DNA of 64,000 nt from Brevibacillus ruminantium (GTDB lineage Bacteria; Bacillota; Bacilli; Brevibacillales; Brevibacillaceae), in assembly GCF_023746555.1 (NCBI RefSeq), contig NZ_CP098755.1, positions 141,501 to 205,500 of the forward strand, given 5' to 3'. Shown piece by piece: positions 1 to 10,397 of the stretch; position 1 is the stretch's first letter; each line of letters starts with the position of its first letter. Under the pieces are notes generated by a model. It saw only the letters and a list, made by a program, of their open reading frames with translations. It did no database searches and was not told the DNA's origin. Made by a program: the position numbers and the translations under genes.

Positions 1-2
1 TG

Positions 3-749
3 TCCTCTGACCTGGTGATGGATACATGCCTGTTGGCAGGTGAAATCATGTTGAAAAACGGCGGCGAAACGTATCGTACGGAAGAGACGATGTCCCTGAT
101 CGCAAGGGCGGCCGGTATGGACTCGGTAAACAGTTCAGCGACGCCAACCAGCATCATTTTGTCTTTTCGGACAAATGGGCAGGATCATACCCGTATGGTT
201 CGCACGCCGAGCCGTACGATTAATCTAAACAAAGTAACCCTGGCCAACGACGTTTCGCGCCGGTTTGTTTCTGGAAAGATCACGCTTTTGGAAGCCTATC
301 ATTTATTTGAGCAGATTGACCGGGGAAAACCTGTCTATCCGAGATGGCTGCTGCATATGGCGGCTGGCATTGCCAGCGGCTCTTTTTCCATGCTTGCCGG
401 CGGGTCATGGTACGACCTGCTTCCTTCTGTTTTGGCAGGCTTAACGGTAAATCTCAGTCTACAATTTTTCGAAAAGTTTCTACGCATGAAATTTTTTACA
501 GAATTTATGTCCGCATTGCTTGGGGGATTGTTTGCATTCCTGAGCGTAACGATTTTCCCTCAGCTTCATTTTAGCATCTTGATTATCGGTGCCATGCTGC
601 CCCTTTTCCCTGGGATTGCGATTACCAACTCGCTTCGGGATTTGATTGCCGGAGATCTGGTAGCCGGTGTCTCACGCGGGGCGGAAGCGCTTTTGACGGC
701 ACTTTCCGTTGCAGTCGCAACAGCTATTACCCTATGGTTCATGAGGTGA
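3..749 (+). CDS. ThrE-family threonine/serine exporter, N-terminal half protein (YjjP-like), 5'-truncated by window edge
   Basis: The reading frame is open from the first bases of the window, so the true start lies to the left and the GTG at 15 is probably internal. The N-terminal cytoplasmic part has the family-typical stretch CLLAGEIMLKNGGETYRTEE, where a conserved G-x-E-T-Y-R motif is visible. The C-terminal half has about five hydrophobic segments. In this family (DUF1212, ThrE/YjjP) the protein pairs with a short YjjB-like partner to export small amino or organic acids across the membrane. That partner follows 7 bp downstream, which supports the call. The substrate cannot be read from sequence. 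Confidence 0.8.
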   Translation, partial: SSDLVMDTCLLAGEIMLKNGGETYRTEETMSLIARAAGMDSVNSSATPTSIILSFRTNGQDHTRMVRTPSRTINLNKVTLANDVSRRFVSGKITLLEAYHLFEQIDRGKPVYPRWLLHMAAGIASGSFSMLAGGSWYDLLPSVLAGLTVNLSLQFFEKFLRMKFFTEFMSALLGGLFAFLSVTIFPQLHFSILIIGAMLPLFPGIAITNSLRDLIAGDLVAGVSRGAEALLTALSVAVATAITLWFMR

Positions 750-756
750 CGCGCAA

Positions 757-1206
757 ATGGTACTGTTGAAAGGATTGGGATTAAGCCTTTTGTCCTCGAT
801 GGCCTGGGGATTGCTGTTTAATGTGCCGGTGCGGACGCTCTTGGCCTGCGGTTTCGCCGGATTGACCGGTTGGCTGGTCTTTGCGCTGTTGCCTCTTTTT
901 GGGGCGGAGGTCATTTTATGCACGTTTGTTGCGGCTACGGTTGTCTCGATGCTCAGTCAGATGCTCTCGATCTGGCTGAGGGTGCCGTCCACCAATTTCA
1001 GTGTTGCCGGCATTATTCCGCTGGTTCCCGGATCTCTCGCCTATAAAGCCATGCTCGCATTTGTAAATGGAGAATATATTAATGGACTCACCCTGGGGAT
1101 GCAAACGGCCATGGTAGCAGGGGCCATCGCATCTGGTCTGATTTTGGGAATTTCTGTATTTACCATTTGGAGGGAAACCCGCCATGCTCGAAAGCGTGCG
1201 CAATAA
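757..1206 (+). CDS. ThrE-family exporter, C-terminal half protein (YjjB-like, DUF3815)
   Basis: A 149-residue, almost wholly hydrophobic protein with four to five predicted membrane segments. It carries a PLVPGS motif in a loop (about residues 88-93), typical of the short ThrE subunit. It begins 7 bp after the long subunit and its 3' end overlaps the start of tilS by 23 bp, so translation of the three is probably coupled. Family knowledge says the two halves form one transporter. What it exports here is unknown. Confidence 0.8.
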   Translation: MVLLKGLGLSLLSSMAWGLLFNVPVRTLLACGFAGLTGWLVFALLPLFGAEVILCTFVAATVVSMLSQMLSIWLRVPSTNFSVAGIIPLVPGSLAYKAMLAFVNGEYINGLTLGMQTAMVAGAIASGLILGISVFTIWRETRHARKRAQ

Positions 1207-2611
1207 CATTGAGAGCCAACATCTTTTGGGGCCGGGCGAGTCGATTGTCGTCGGAATTTCGGGGGGCAATGATTCTACAGCGCTGTTGCATATCTTGTGG
1301 GCTCTCAATTCACACTATCAGTACGGCTGGACGCTCCACGCGGTTCACCTCAATCACGGGTTTCGCGGAGAAGAAGCAAAAGAGGACGCGAAATACGCAG
1401 AGGAGCTGTGCCGAGAGCTGGGCATCGCCTTCCATCTGTTCGAGCGCAGCATCCCCGAAGTGATGAAAGAGACCGGGATGGGGCCGCAAGAAGCAAGCCG
1501 GGCCGTCCGATACGATCTGTACAAACAGGTGGCGCTGAAGGTGAAAGCCTCAAAAATAGCGGTCGCTCATCATGCTGACGACCAGGTCGAAACGATCCTG
1601 TTCCGGCTCGTCAGGGGCACCCGGCTGTCCGGACTTGCGGGAATGCCTGCACGTCGCTGGCTGGTAGAGAATCAGGTTGAGCTGGTACGCCCTCTGTTGT
1701 CGGTCAGTCGTGCGGAGCTGGAGCAATACTGCCGGGATGCTGGATTGTCTCCGCGGGAAGACAGCAGCAACCGCTCGCGCAAATACGCGCGCAACCTGAT
1801 TCGGCTGGAAGTCATGCCGCTTTTGGGACAAATTAATGAGCGGTACGCGGAACATATCCTCTCTCTGTCGAGGGCTGCCCAGGAGGATGAAGCCTATCTG
1901 CAAAAGCAGAGCAGGGAACGGCTGGAAGCGGTTATTTTGGAACAAAAACCGGGCAAAGTGGCCATCGACGCGGACAAGTTTCAAAGTTGTGACGTTGCTT
2001 TACAAAGGAGAATGATTACTCTAATATTAAATTATCTCTCAAGGCAAATCGAATGGTCTTCGCAACATGTGGAGGCCGTTTTGCACATGATAGAGGGAAT
2101 TCGTCCGTCTGCAGAGCTGAATTTTCCCAGCGGCATATCCGTCGTCAGGGTTTACGGGCAGGTTCGCTTTCAGATGGAGGAAGAGCAATTACATAGTTCG
2201 TTTTTCTGCTACAAGCTCGCGGTTCCGGGAATGACACTCGTTCCGGAAAGTGGAGCATCAGTACATATGTTTTATCGAGATGGCCCCATCGATTGGGCAC
2301 GACTTCCCGATGATGCTGCGGTATTTGATGCCGATCGACTTCCTGGGCCTTTATTTGTTCGCAGTCGCAAGTCAGGCGATCGCATGACGTTATGGGGGAC
2401 TGCCGGAAGCAAAAAGCTGAAGGATCTGTTGATTGACGCCAAGGTGCCGCAGCGATGGCGGGACAAAATGCCGATCGTGACTGCGGGTGACCAGGTGGTC
2501 TGGGTGCCGGGCATCCGCCGATCCGCGATTGCACCAGTGAATGAGTGGACCAAGCGGGTTTTGTACGTGGAAGTGGAGTTTGGAGAAGAGTGGCGGGAGG
2601 TTTTAAAGTGA
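1184..2611 (+). CDS. tilS: tRNA(Ile)-lysidine synthase
   Basis: TilS converts the wobble cytidine of the AUA-reading tRNA-Ile to lysidine using ATP and lysine, and is essential in most bacteria. The N-terminal PP-loop SGGNDS (residues 26-31) is present. The 475-residue length fits Gram-positive TilS with its C-terminal tRNA-binding domains, including a late [12 protein letters not shown] stretch. The ATG at 1184 lies within the end of the upstream membrane gene. The stop overlaps the GTG start of hpt (GTGA). The tilS-hpt-ftsH order is the standard Bacillales arrangement. Confidence 0.95.
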   Translation: MLESVRNNIESQHLLGPGESIVVGISGGNDSTALLHILWALNSHYQYGWTLHAVHLNHGFRGEEAKEDAKYAEELCRELGIAFHLFERSIPEVMKETGMGPQEASRAVRYDLYKQVALKVKASKIAVAHHADDQVETILFRLVRGTRLSGLAGMPARRWLVENQVELVRPLLSVSRAELEQYCRDAGLSPREDSSNRSRKYARNLIRLEVMPLLGQINERYAEHILSLSRAAQEDEAYLQKQSRERLEAVILEQKPGKVAIDADKFQSCDVALQRRMITLILNYLSRQIEWSSQHVEAVLHMIEGIRPSAELNFPSGISVVRVYGQVRFQMEEEQLHSSFFCYKLAVPGMTLVPESGASVHMFYRDGPIDWARLPDDAAVFDADRLPGPLFVRSRKSGDRMTLWGTAGSKKLKDLLIDAKVPQRWRDKMPIVTAGDQVVWVPGIRRSAIAPVNEWTKRVLYVEVEFGEEWREVLK

Positions 2612-3147
2612 ATCAAGACATCAAAGAGATTTTGCTCACCGAGGAGCAGATTGCAGAAAAGGTAAAAGAGCTGGGGGCTGTCTTGAGCGATGAATACCGG
2701 GGGAAAAACCCGCTCGTCATCTGCGTCCTGAAGGGTGCCGTGGTATTCATGGCCGATCTGCTTCGTCACATGGATATCCCTTGCGAAATGGATTTCATGG
2801 CGGTATCGAGCTACGGTAGCGGGACCGAGTCTTCAGGGATGGTGAAAATCCTGAAGGACCTCGACACCTCTGCCGAGGACCGGCATGTTCTCGTTGTAGA
2901 GGATATCATGGACAGCGGATTGACGCTGAGCCGGCTGATGGAGCTTCTACGCCACCGCCGCGCTGCTTCGGTGAAGGTTGTGACGCTCTTGAACAAACCA
3001 GAGCGCCGCAAGGTAGACATCTCGCCGGATTACAGCGGCTTTACCATTCCTGACGAATTTGTCGTCGGCTACGGTTTGGATTATGCCGAGAAGTACCGCA
3101 ATTTGCCGTTTATCGGCGTTTTAAAGCCGGAAGTATACTCCAGCTAG
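2608..3147 (+). CDS. hpt: Hypoxanthine phosphoribosyltransferase
   Basis: A purine salvage enzyme joining hypoxanthine or guanine to PRPP. The PRPP-binding motif [15 protein letters not shown] (about residues 94-108) is intact. Start GTG at 2608 is chosen because it overlaps the tilS stop, gives a normal 179-residue protein, and follows a GGGAGG site at about 2595. A longer upstream reading to 2545 would add residues unlike the family. The neighbours tilS and ftsH are the classic context. Confidence 0.95.
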   Translation: MNQDIKEILLTEEQIAEKVKELGAVLSDEYRGKNPLVICVLKGAVVFMADLLRHMDIPCEMDFMAVSSYGSGTESSGMVKILKDLDTSAEDRHVLVVEDIMDSGLTLSRLMELLRHRRAASVKVVTLLNKPERRKVDISPDYSGFTIPDEFVVGYGLDYAEKYRNLPFIGVLKPEVYSS

Positions 3148-3152
3148 GTTTG

Positions 3153-3182
3153 TTGTGAAGAACAGGCCTCGTATGGTAAAAT
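3153..3182 (+). promoter_or_regulatory. Candidate promoter for ftsH
   Basis: TTGTGA at 3153-3158 and TAAAAT at 3177-3182 are separated by 18 bp, with a TGG extended -10 just before the latter. It sits between hpt and ftsH. It is a sequence match only. Confidence 0.5.
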
Positions 3183-3216
3183 GTGAAAAGTGTCTGTTCG
3201 TGAGAGGAGGTAAGGA

Positions 3217-5253
3217 ATGAATCGCTTTTTTCGTAATACTGGGTTCTACCTACTAATCTTTCTTGTCACGGTCGGGATCGTGAATTTTATCCTCTCCGGT
3301 ACTGATAAGGTTGGGAAACTTACATATCAGGAATTCCGGGTAAACCTGCAAGCCGATAATGTCTCCGAGCTTACCCTTCGCCCTGAAGGCGGCACCTATC
3401 GGGTAGAAGGCATTTTGGCGAAATCAGGTCCGGGACAGGAAACCAAGTTTGTAACGAATGTACCGCTTTACGATTCGGATATCATCGTCTTGATCAATAA
3501 AAAGATTGATGAGGAGAAAATGAAGCGGGTCGAGGTTGCGCCTCAAGAAGGAAACAGCATTTGGCTTACTTTCCTGACCTCGATCATTCCGTTTATCATT
3601 ATTTTTATCCTGTTTTTCTTTTTGCTAAATCAGGCCCAAGGCGGCGGCAGCCGAGTCATGAATTTCGGCAAGAGCCGTGCAAAGCTGTATAACGAAGAGA
3701 AAAAGCGTGTCACATTTGACGATGTTGCAGGAGCAGACGAAGAAAAAGCAGAGCTGGAGGAAGTCGTGGAGTTTCTTAAAGACCCGCGCAAGTTCTCCGC
3801 AGTCGGTGCCCGTATTCCGAAGGGCGTGCTGCTGGTGGGTCCTCCTGGTACCGGTAAAACCCTGCTTGCCCGTGCTGTAGCCGGTGAGGCGGGTGTACCG
3901 TTTTTCAGCATCTCCGGTTCTGACTTCGTAGAGATGTTTGTCGGGGTGGGTGCGTCCCGCGTGCGTGATTTGTTTGAGAACGCAAAGAAAAACGCGCCTT
4001 GCATTATCTTTATCGACGAGATTGACGCAGTGGGTCGCCAGCGTGGAGCAGGTCTTGGCGGCGGCCATGACGAACGCGAGCAAACACTGAACCAATTGCT
4101 TGTAGAAATGGATGGCTTCGGCGGAAACGAAGGAATCATCATCGTTGCTGCTACGAACCGTCCTGACATTCTGGACCCGGCACTCTTGCGTCCGGGACGC
4201 TTTGACCGTCAAATTACCGTAGACCGCCCTGACATCAAGGGACGGGAAGCTGTACTGAAGGTCCACGCCCGCAACAAGCCGCTGGGCGAGGATGTGAAGC
4301 TGGATGTAATCGCGCGCGGTACATCAGGTTTCACGGGTGCCGATCTGGAGAACCTGTTGAATGAGGCAGCTCTCTTGACCGCACGCAAAAACAAAAAGCA
4401 GATCAATATGCTAGAGGTCGATGAAGCGATTGACCGCGTCATTGCTGGTCCTGCGAAGAAATCCCGCGTGGTGAGCGAGGACGAAAGACGCTTGGTTGCT
4501 TATCACGAAGCGGGTCATACGATTATTGGATACTACCTCAGAAATGCTGAAATGGTACATAAGGTAACCATCATCCCACGCGGTCAAGCGGGTGGATACA
4601 CAGTGATGCTGCCGAAAGAAGACCGTTTCTTTGCGACAAAAACCGATTTGCTTGACAAGATTACCGGACTGCTGGGCGGTCGCGTTGCAGAAGAACTGGT
4701 ACTGGGCGATATCAGTACCGGTGCTCATAACGACTTCCAGCGCGCCACGGCCATCGCTCGCAGCATGATTACTGAATACGGTATGAGCCGTCTGGGACCG
4801 ATGCAGTTTGGACGCAATCAAGGTCAAGTCTTCCTCGGCCGCGATATTGGCCACGAGCGCAACTACTCCGAGCAGATTGCGTATGAGATCGACCAGGAAA
4901 TGCAGAGAATTATCACCGAGTGCTACGACAAGTGTAAAGAACTTCTGACGACACATCGGGATAAACTGGAGCTGGTCGCGACGACTTTGCTGGAAGTGGA
5001 AACGCTGGATGCTGATCAGATCAAGCAATTGATCGAAAACGGCAAAATGGACCCGCATCCCTTGGAAAACAAGGATGTCGTGGTAAATATCCAGTCCAAA
5101 AAAGAGGAGCCGACGATCAGTGAAGCTCCTGCTCCTGCCACTCAAGAGGCTGACAGCTCTGCTGAAAACGCGACTGACAGCGCAAATGAAAGCAAGAAGT
5201 CTTCCGACACGGAGCCAAACCAAGACCCGAATCAAGATGAGAAAAAACAGTAA
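3217..5253 (+). CDS. ftsH: ATP-dependent zinc metalloprotease FtsH
   Basis: A membrane-anchored AAA+ protease that degrades misfolded membrane proteins and selected regulators. Visible features in order: transmembrane segment 1 (about residues 8-26), extracytoplasmic domain, transmembrane segment 2 (about 115-137), Walker A GPPGTGKT (208-215), Walker B IFIDE (264-268), and the HEAGH zinc site (430-434). The last about 75 residues form an acidic, Ser/Glu/Asp-rich tail. The ATG at 3217 follows AGAGGAGGTAAGGA. In B. subtilis ftsH is followed directly by coaX, but here coaX lies 39 kb away, so a large accessory segment occupies this junction. Confidence 0.97.
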   Translation: MNRFFRNTGFYLLIFLVTVGIVNFILSGTDKVGKLTYQEFRVNLQADNVSELTLRPEGGTYRVEGILAKSGPGQETKFVTNVPLYDSDIIVLINKKIDEEKMKRVEVAPQEGNSIWLTFLTSIIPFIIIFILFFFLLNQAQGGGSRVMNFGKSRAKLYNEEKKRVTFDDVAGADEEKAELEEVVEFLKDPRKFSAVGARIPKGVLLVGPPGTGKTLLARAVAGEAGVPFFSISGSDFVEMFVGVGASRVRDLFENAKKNAPCIIFIDEIDAVGRQRGAGLGGGHDEREQTLNQLLVEMDGFGGNEGIIIVAATNRPDILDPALLRPGRFDRQITVDRPDIKGREAVLKVHARNKPLGEDVKLDVIARGTSGFTGADLENLLNEAALLTARKNKKQINMLEVDEAIDRVIAGPAKKSRVVSEDERRLVAYHEAGHTIIGYYLRNAEMVHKVTIIPRGQAGGYTVMLPKEDRFFATKTDLLDKITGLLGGRVAEELVLGDISTGAHNDFQRATAIARSMITEYGMSRLGPMQFGRNQGQVFLGRDIGHERNYSEQIAYEIDQEMQRIITECYDKCKELLTTHRDKLELVATTLLEVETLDADQIKQLIENGKMDPHPLENKDVVVNIQSKKEEPTISEAPAPATQEADSSAENATDSANESKKSSDTEPNQDPNQDEKKQ

Positions 5254-5277
5254 GAGCACCTGCGGGTGCTCTTTTTT
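5253..5277 (+). terminator. Rho-independent terminator of ftsH
   Basis: Stem GAGCACC / GGTGCTC with a short loop, followed by TTTTTT, beginning at the ftsH stop codon. Confidence 0.85.
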
Positions 5278-5348
5278 CATAATATAATAGCGGAAAGAAT
5301 ATGTTTTGGGGGCGCAAGCCCCTTTATTTGTTTTGATAAAATGGGGAT

Positions 5349-6209
5349 ATGGAGACAAACGTTCTTAAGCAGATTTTTATTGATCACTGGAAACCTTTTG
5401 TTAAGAAATATGGAAAGAGAATCCGTCCATCGGTTTTGAAAGAAGTACAGAAGTTTCTAAACTGCGGCGACCCAAAAAACGGATTTAAATTATTCGTTTG
5501 TGAAGGATGTCATCATACAAGCACGACTTGTTCATGCAGCGAAGCGGAAGAATGGAGCCGTATCATGAACGAAGAGGTTCTACAGGTTAATCATCGTCAT
5601 GTGACTTTTACAATCGATGAAGGATTACGAGTGATTTTCCAAAAATATCGTAGGATGCTTAAAGAATTTATGAATGAAGCTGTCCGTCTTGTTCAGGAAT
5701 GGTTTGAAAAGAAACTTAAGGTAGCTCCAGGAATCATTGCAGGGTTGTATACATTTGGTTCGCATTTAAATTTTGATCCACATGTTAGTTACAATGGAGG
5801 GGAATGAAGAAAAGAAAAACGGGGAATGGAAAACGTATGACTAAATTCCATTTGGGATGTTACGAAAACGGTGGCAAACTGTAGTTCTTAAGCTAATTCG
5901 TCAATTGTTGAACCGACAAGAGCTAAAACAAGTACAGCCATTGGCCTAAATCGAATAGAGCAATATGGTGGGGAAACCGTTACTTTTCGGTATCATGATA
6001 AAACAACTGGCAAAGAAAAACGGGAAACTTTAAGTGTAGAAGAATTTATAGGTTGCCCGATTAGCCATATTCCAGACGAGCAGTTTAAGACGATTCGTCA
6101 TTTTGGAGTATATGCAAGAAGAAGTAAGAGGATATGCAAACAAAAGATTAGTATCTGGCAACAAGAGTTGAGCAGAAAGATTATTCGGATCAAACGATTT
6201 CTCAATTGA
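5349..6209 (+). pseudogene. Decayed IS91-type transposase
   Basis: The first open stretch (5349-5807) matches the IS91-like group with an N-terminal zinc-binding domain: LFVCEGCH, QVNHRHVTFTIDEGLR, GLYTFGSHLNFDPHV. About a dozen residues of the zinc finger appear deleted between CEGCH and CSC. After a frameshift near 5790 the protein continues in another frame (NGEWKTYD, a stop, then IPFGMLRKRWQTVVLKLIRQLL). After a further shift it continues as the family C-terminus (TVTFRYHDKTTGKEKRE, then PDEQFKTIRHFGVYARR) to 6209. No intact ends or origin/terminus sequences were recognised. It is an old, inactive element. Confidence 0.85.
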
Positions 6210-6305
6210 AGAAAATGGAGCCAGCGGATAAACGCGATTGCTGTGACCCGATAGCAAAGATACACGATCACCAGATATCGCCTGGATTTCTTTAATTGTG
6301 TTGTG
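6200..6305 (-). pseudogene. Possible WD40-repeat fragment
   Basis: On the minus strand, next to the transposase relic, a stretch reads NTIKEIQAISGDRVSLLSGH followed by SNRVYPLA. The spacing resembles one WD40 blade (GD-x-V-x-x-L-x-GHS-x-x-V). There is no start, no ribosome binding site and no second blade, so at most this is a scrap of a larger gene. Confidence 0.3.
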
Positions 6306-6682
6306 ACCATCGTCTTGACATAGCCGCAAAATCGTCTTGAAGCTTGTAGAGGATTCAGCGAATCGTCATTATTGAAAACGAATCGAAGCGAGAATAGTTG
6401 TTTTGAAATGAATTCCTATAATTTAACATGGAATTTCAGTTGTGGGGAGGGGGAGCGTCTATCTGCAACTCGTCACTTTGTTCAAGAATGACTGGGAAAT
6501 TCCCTGGCTTTTACAGCTTATTCAGCGTTGATCTCTACTTGATCATCGCTATGAAGTGCTTTCGAAACTCAGGGTTATATATTATAAACTATTTTGTTTA
6601 GTCAATAAAATCAGAAATATTTGACATTATAGGTTTTATAAGGTAATGTATTGTGTAAATATATTACATAGGAGGTTTTTTT
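6306..6682. other. AT-rich gene-poor stretch upstream of a secreted protein gene
   Basis: I see no coding region here. The last 100 bases are very AT-rich and probably hold the promoter for the gene at 6683. No clear -35/-10 pair could be chosen. An AGGAGG ribosome binding site lies at 6670-6675. Confidence 0.5.
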
Positions 6683-7441
6683 GTGAAAAAAATATTTAGT
6701 AGTTTTTTTTCATTGATGCTCTTAACTTCTTTGGTTAGTGGTGTAGCTGTAGCAGGTAACTCAGCCAGTACTAAAGAGGTGTCGTTCTCAACAGAAGAAA
6801 CTAAAGACCTTAGTGCATTATTCGAAATGGCCAAAAACAATATTACGGAATATAAAGAACCTCCCAATGCTAGAGCTACACTATCTAAAGACGGGAATGT
6901 CCAAAATGTGAGGGTTTATCAAACAACAAAGCGCTTAAAAACTGAAAGAAATATTGCTTCAGGTGATCAAAAAGATAGCTACGTTACCTATTATTTTTAT
7001 GGTGTACCTAAAGAAGCAATTGATAACGAGTCAATATCAACTTTTGGCTCAACTTCTGATGATGATTTTGACTCCAGTTATTCTGTTCAAGCATATTCCA
7101 CATACTTCTGGGACAGATACAAAGACACTAATGGGAACGGATATAAAAAATTAACTAAAGTTACTGGGGGATGGACCATTCACGATAATAAAGTATCAAT
7201 AACAAATAGAGAGGTTAAATATGGGGCAAGTGGTGGTTCTTTACGTGACGATGGAACCCACGGGGGTAGTGTAATCCAGGATAGTGGAATATTAAAGCCA
7301 ACGTCAAATTCATTCTCATACAATGCCCCTACAAGTTGGAAGCCGGTTTTTGAAGGGGCTGGTACTATTGGTGTGAATACAACTGCAACGCTAAAATTAG
7401 GATCTGAAACTTGGACCTTAAGACTGAATAATTACCAATAA
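6683..7441 (+). CDS. Secreted protein of unknown function
   Basis: GTG start at 6683 with AGGAGG at 6670-6675. The N-terminus is a standard Sec signal peptide (basic KK, hydrophobic core, cleavage probably after GVAVA near residue 24). The mature region of about 225 residues is polar and rich in Ser, Thr, Asn and Gly, with a C-terminal half that looks beta-rich. I do not recognise a family. Codon use and base composition are clearly more AT-rich than ftsH or nadA. The gene stands alone with its own terminator, so it resembles a late acquisition. Confidence 0.75.
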   Translation: MKKIFSSFFSLMLLTSLVSGVAVAGNSASTKEVSFSTEETKDLSALFEMAKNNITEYKEPPNARATLSKDGNVQNVRVYQTTKRLKTERNIASGDQKDSYVTYYFYGVPKEAIDNESISTFGSTSDDDFDSSYSVQAYSTYFWDRYKDTNGNGYKKLTKVTGGWTIHDNKVSITNREVKYGASGGSLRDDGTHGGSVIQDSGILKPTSNSFSYNAPTSWKPVFEGAGTIGVNTTATLKLGSETWTLRLNNYQ

Positions 7442-7463
7442 AATTAAATTAACATTTTGGAAG

Positions 7464-7506
7464 TTATAAAACGAGCACTAATATTGGTGTTCGTTTTATA
7501 ATTTTG
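7464..7506 (+). terminator. Terminator after the secreted protein gene
   Basis: A 15-bp stem TTATAAAACGAGCAC / GTGTTCGTTTTATAA with one G-T wobble. The downstream side is T-rich. Confidence 0.7.
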
Positions 7507-7529
7507 ATAATGAGGAGGAGGTGGTTCAC

Positions 7530-7859
7530 TTGATTAAAGCAACATTAATTGGAATCAGTTTCGTCCTACTTTTTTTTGCGTATTCTCTTTATCAAGGAGA
7601 TTTTTTGGGCTATCTAATTAGGTTTACAGGGTATACAGGCTTCGGATTGGTAGGTCTTGCAATTCTTATGTTGGGGTCTACATTGGGAGTAGACAGGATT
7701 AAAATAGAGACTCCTGACGTAAAAAGAAATTTCATTGTTGATGATGACAACGAAGAAATGAAAAAAGAAAGAAAGTTAGAGCAACAATGGGCTATTTGCA
7801 CCCTATTAGTTGGGTTACCGTCATTAATTACATGTTTGGTTCTATATTTTGGGAGTTAA
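7530..7859 (+). CDS. Small membrane protein, possibly DUF5316-like
   Basis: TTG at 7530 is preferred over the in-frame GTG at 7521 because GAGGAGGAGG (7512-7521) overlaps the latter and is well spaced from the former. The 109 residues have a hydrophobic segment at each end and one in the middle. A charged loop (DDDNEEMKKERKLEQQ) precedes the last segment. The pattern RFTGYTGFGLVGLAIL ... LLVGLPSLITCLVLYF resembles DUF5316 proteins of Bacillales. That match is from memory and tentative. Function unknown. Confidence 0.6.
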   Translation: MIKATLIGISFVLLFFAYSLYQGDFLGYLIRFTGYTGFGLVGLAILMLGSTLGVDRIKIETPDVKRNFIVDDDNEEMKKERKLEQQWAICTLLVGLPSLITCLVLYFGS

Positions 7860-8364
7860 AAATTTTTTGTTGATTTTCAGGTTGAGCCCAATAATCGGAT
7901 ACACAATATGAGGGAAAGCTACGGAATAACCTCTTGGCATCATCAGGCCTGTTGATTAACCAAATACTGTAATCTCAATAACCCGTAGAGGTTTATGTGT
8001 TTGCACAATATATTGAATATTTACAGTTCATTCCACAGGTAGCATATTAAGAGCAAGCAAACGTGTAAATCGTATGAAAGAGAGTTCCGCGTGCCGAGGT
8101 ATTGACAGATGAGTTAAGTCGCAGCCTTGACTGGTTTACAGTGAGCGGTCAACAGAGCCATCAAATCTTGGACATTAGAAACAATTAACTCATGGATATT
8201 ATAGAGTAGTAGAAACAGTAGGTGGAAAGTTCCTTGAATACAGCGAATGGTACCTCTGCTGCAGTGCTCGGTTACCCCGCATCCCATGAATCTACTCCCT
8301 GTATTGAATAACACGGTGAAATGGGGTACATTGTAAATGGAAGTGCCCATATACATGAAATAGA
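7860..8364. other. Gene-poor debris, possible transposase scrap on minus strand
   Basis: No supported gene. On the minus strand an open stretch around 8114-8300 ends LLYNIHELIVSNVQDLMALL and then a stop. It has the look of a transposase C-terminal fragment, but it has no start and I could not place it in a family. The rest shows frequent stops in all frames. Confidence 0.35.
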
Positions 8365-8395
8365 GTGCAGGAGCGATGGCCTGCACTTTTCTTTT
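8365..8395 (+). terminator. Terminator-like hairpin upstream of the HAD gene
   Basis: GTGCAGG / CCTGCAC stem with an 8-base loop followed by TTTTCTTTT. It lies only about 20 bp before the TTG start of the HAD gene. It therefore either ends transcription from lost upstream DNA or acts as an attenuator. Confidence 0.65.
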
Positions 8396-8415
8396 AAGCG
8401 AAGGAGGAGATAACC

Positions 8416-9279
8416 TTGTTTTCCCAACTGCGCCTTGCAGCGTTTGATATGGATGGGACTTTGCTGAACGGAGAGTCGCAGATGACTGATGCGACCTGGG
8501 AAGCCTGCCGGTTGCTTCAGGCCAGCGGCTGCAAGCTGGTACTGTCAACGGGACGTACCTATAAATCAGCACAGCAACCCATCAATGGCTTTTCCTTTGA
8601 TGGCTATGTATGCAGCAATGGTGCAACTGTCCTGGATGCGGACGGGAATCTGGTACAGTCCTCCAGCCTGCAACCGGAAATGATTCAACAGGCTGTGCAT
8701 ACACTAAGAAAACAGCCGTTTTATTATGAGTTTCACGATACGGAAAGCACTCGCTGGATGGTTCAGGAGGACAGGGAACGCATAGAGTTATTAATCCGTG
8801 ATGATATTTCGGTGGAAGGCATTTCGCTGCGACGATTCGCTTTTTACAAATGGACACGAGTGGTTCCCCTGGCGGAGATGATGCAGCGAATAGCGTCGGG
8901 TGAGTCGAAGATTGTCAAAATGTTTGTCTGGCACCCGGTTCCCGAAGAGCTGGTGCCGGTTCGGGATGAGCTGGAGCGCTGGGGTGATGTGTCTGACATC
9001 ACGTCATCAGGCAAACATAATCTGGAGGTGATCCCGAAAGGCGTGTCCAAATGGGAAGGACTCACCTATTTTTGCCGCAAGTGGGGTCTTGGCCCCGAGC
9101 AGGTGATGATGTTCGGCGATGCGGAGAATGACCGTGAAGCGCTCTCCCATGCAGGCTATCCTGTCGTTATGGAAAACGCAGTCCCGACGATCAAAGAGCT
9201 TGCCCGTTTTATTGCGCCGCATCATGACCGGGATGGCGTGGCGGAGTTTATTCGCAAACAGATTCTCGCAGGTGGGTAA
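8416..9279 (+). CDS. HAD-superfamily phosphatase, Cof type
   Basis: TTG start at 8416 with AAGGAGGA at 8401-8408. Motif I is FDMDGTLL (Asp nucleophile at about residues 10-14). Motif II is LSTGRTY. Motif III/IV is MFGDAENDREAL near the C-terminus. The 287-residue length and large cap insert are typical of Cof-type (HAD-IIB) hydrolases, which dephosphorylate sugar phosphates, nucleotides or cofactor intermediates. The exact substrate cannot be inferred. It precedes nadA but has a separate promoter. Confidence 0.85.
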   Translation: MFSQLRLAAFDMDGTLLNGESQMTDATWEACRLLQASGCKLVLSTGRTYKSAQQPINGFSFDGYVCSNGATVLDADGNLVQSSSLQPEMIQQAVHTLRKQPFYYEFHDTESTRWMVQEDRERIELLIRDDISVEGISLRRFAFYKWTRVVPLAEMMQRIASGESKIVKMFVWHPVPEELVPVRDELERWGDVSDITSSGKHNLEVIPKGVSKWEGLTYFCRKWGLGPEQVMMFGDAENDREALSHAGYPVVMENAVPTIKELARFIAPHHDRDGVAEFIRKQILAGG

Positions 9280-9307
9280 AAGAAGCAGCTTCTCCAGCGA
9301 CAATCCA

Positions 9308-9336
9308 TTGACAAGCAAGTGGGATGGGCTTACAAT
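9308..9336 (+). promoter_or_regulatory. Promoter of nadA
   Basis: Perfect TTGACA at 9308-9313, 17-bp spacer, TACAAT at 9331-9336. It is placed about 40 bp before the nadA start. Confidence 0.8.
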
Positions 9337-9375
9337 GGCCCTAAATTATGACATCGATGTAGGGGGATCTATCAG

Positions 9376-10320
9376 ATGGAAGCCTTGGCGTTAGAAAAAA
9401 AGGCCCAACGAAACGCTGAGTTGCGCGAACGGCTGATGCAACTGAAAAAGGAGCGTAATGCCATTATTCTGGCTCACTTTTACCAACGGCCAGAAATTCA
9501 GGAAGTGGCTGACTATATTGGCGATTCATTCGGTTTGGCACAAAAAGCCAAAGAAACCGATGCGGATGTGATTTTGTTCTGCGGCGTTCACTTTATGGGA
9601 GAAAGTGCAAAAATTCTCAATCCCCAAAAGAAGGTCATCATCCCGGATGAGCGTGCCGGCTGTCCGATGGCTGACATGGTGAACGTAGAAGGACTACGCA
9701 AGCTGAAGGCGCAGCATCCGAATGCGAAAGTGGTCGCATACATCAATACTTCGGCAGATGTGAAAGCGGAAACATACATTTGCTGCACATCTTCCAACGC
9801 AAAACGCGTGATCGAGTCCATCGACAGCGATGAGATCATCTGGGTACCGGACAAAAACCTGGGTCACTACGTATCCCAGTTTACCGATAAAAAGATGATT
9901 ATCTGGGAAGGGTATTGCAACACGCATGACCAGTTGTCGGTGCAGGATATCATGACCCTGAAAGCGCAATATCCCAATGCCGAGGTAGTGGTTCACCCTG
10001 AATGCCGTCCAGAAGTGGTGGCTCTCGCTGATTTCGTCGGTTCCACGACAGGGATTCTCAAATACTGCCGGGAATCTGCCCACAAAGAGTTCATCATCGG
10101 AACAGAAGACGGTACGCGGTACATGCTGGAGAAAGACAGCCCGGACAAAACGTTTATTTTTGCCTCCAAGTACCTGGTGTGCCCGAATATGAAGGTAAAC
10201 AACCTGAAAAAATGCGTGGAAGCACTGGAAAACATGAAGCCGGAAATCTACGTGCCGGAGGATGTGGCCGACAAGGCACGGGCGTCCCTGGAGCGTATGC
10301 TGGCGGTTGCCCCCGCGTAA
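9376..10320 (+). CDS. nadA: Quinolinate synthase
   Basis: NadA condenses iminoaspartate (from NadB) with dihydroxyacetone phosphate to quinolinate using a [4Fe-4S] cluster. Family stretches are clear: LAHFYQRPEIQEVADYIGDS near the start, FCGVHFMGESAKIL, YICCTSSNA, HPECRPEV and YLVCPNMKVN. They supply the conserved cluster cysteines. The 314-residue length fits the shorter NadA group. ATG at 9376 follows AGGGGGATC. Unlike many relatives, nadA is not adjacent to nadB and nadC, which lie 31 kb downstream, and it has its own promoter and terminator. Confidence 0.95.
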   Translation: MEALALEKKAQRNAELRERLMQLKKERNAIILAHFYQRPEIQEVADYIGDSFGLAQKAKETDADVILFCGVHFMGESAKILNPQKKVIIPDERAGCPMADMVNVEGLRKLKAQHPNAKVVAYINTSADVKAETYICCTSSNAKRVIESIDSDEIIWVPDKNLGHYVSQFTDKKMIIWEGYCNTHDQLSVQDIMTLKAQYPNAEVVVHPECRPEVVALADFVGSTTGILKYCRESAHKEFIIGTEDGTRYMLEKDSPDKTFIFASKYLVCPNMKVNNLKKCVEALENMKPEIYVPEDVADKARASLERMLAVAPA

Positions 10321-10355
10321 GAAAGGCCAAAACCAAAACTGGATCACCGATCGAA

Positions 10356-10397
10356 AAACCTGTACGACGCCTGACCGGCTGATGTACAGGTTTTTTT
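10356..10397 (+). terminator. Terminator of nadA
   Basis: AACCTGTAC / GTACAGGTT stem with an inner GC-rich loop, followed by TTTTTTT. Confidence 0.85.
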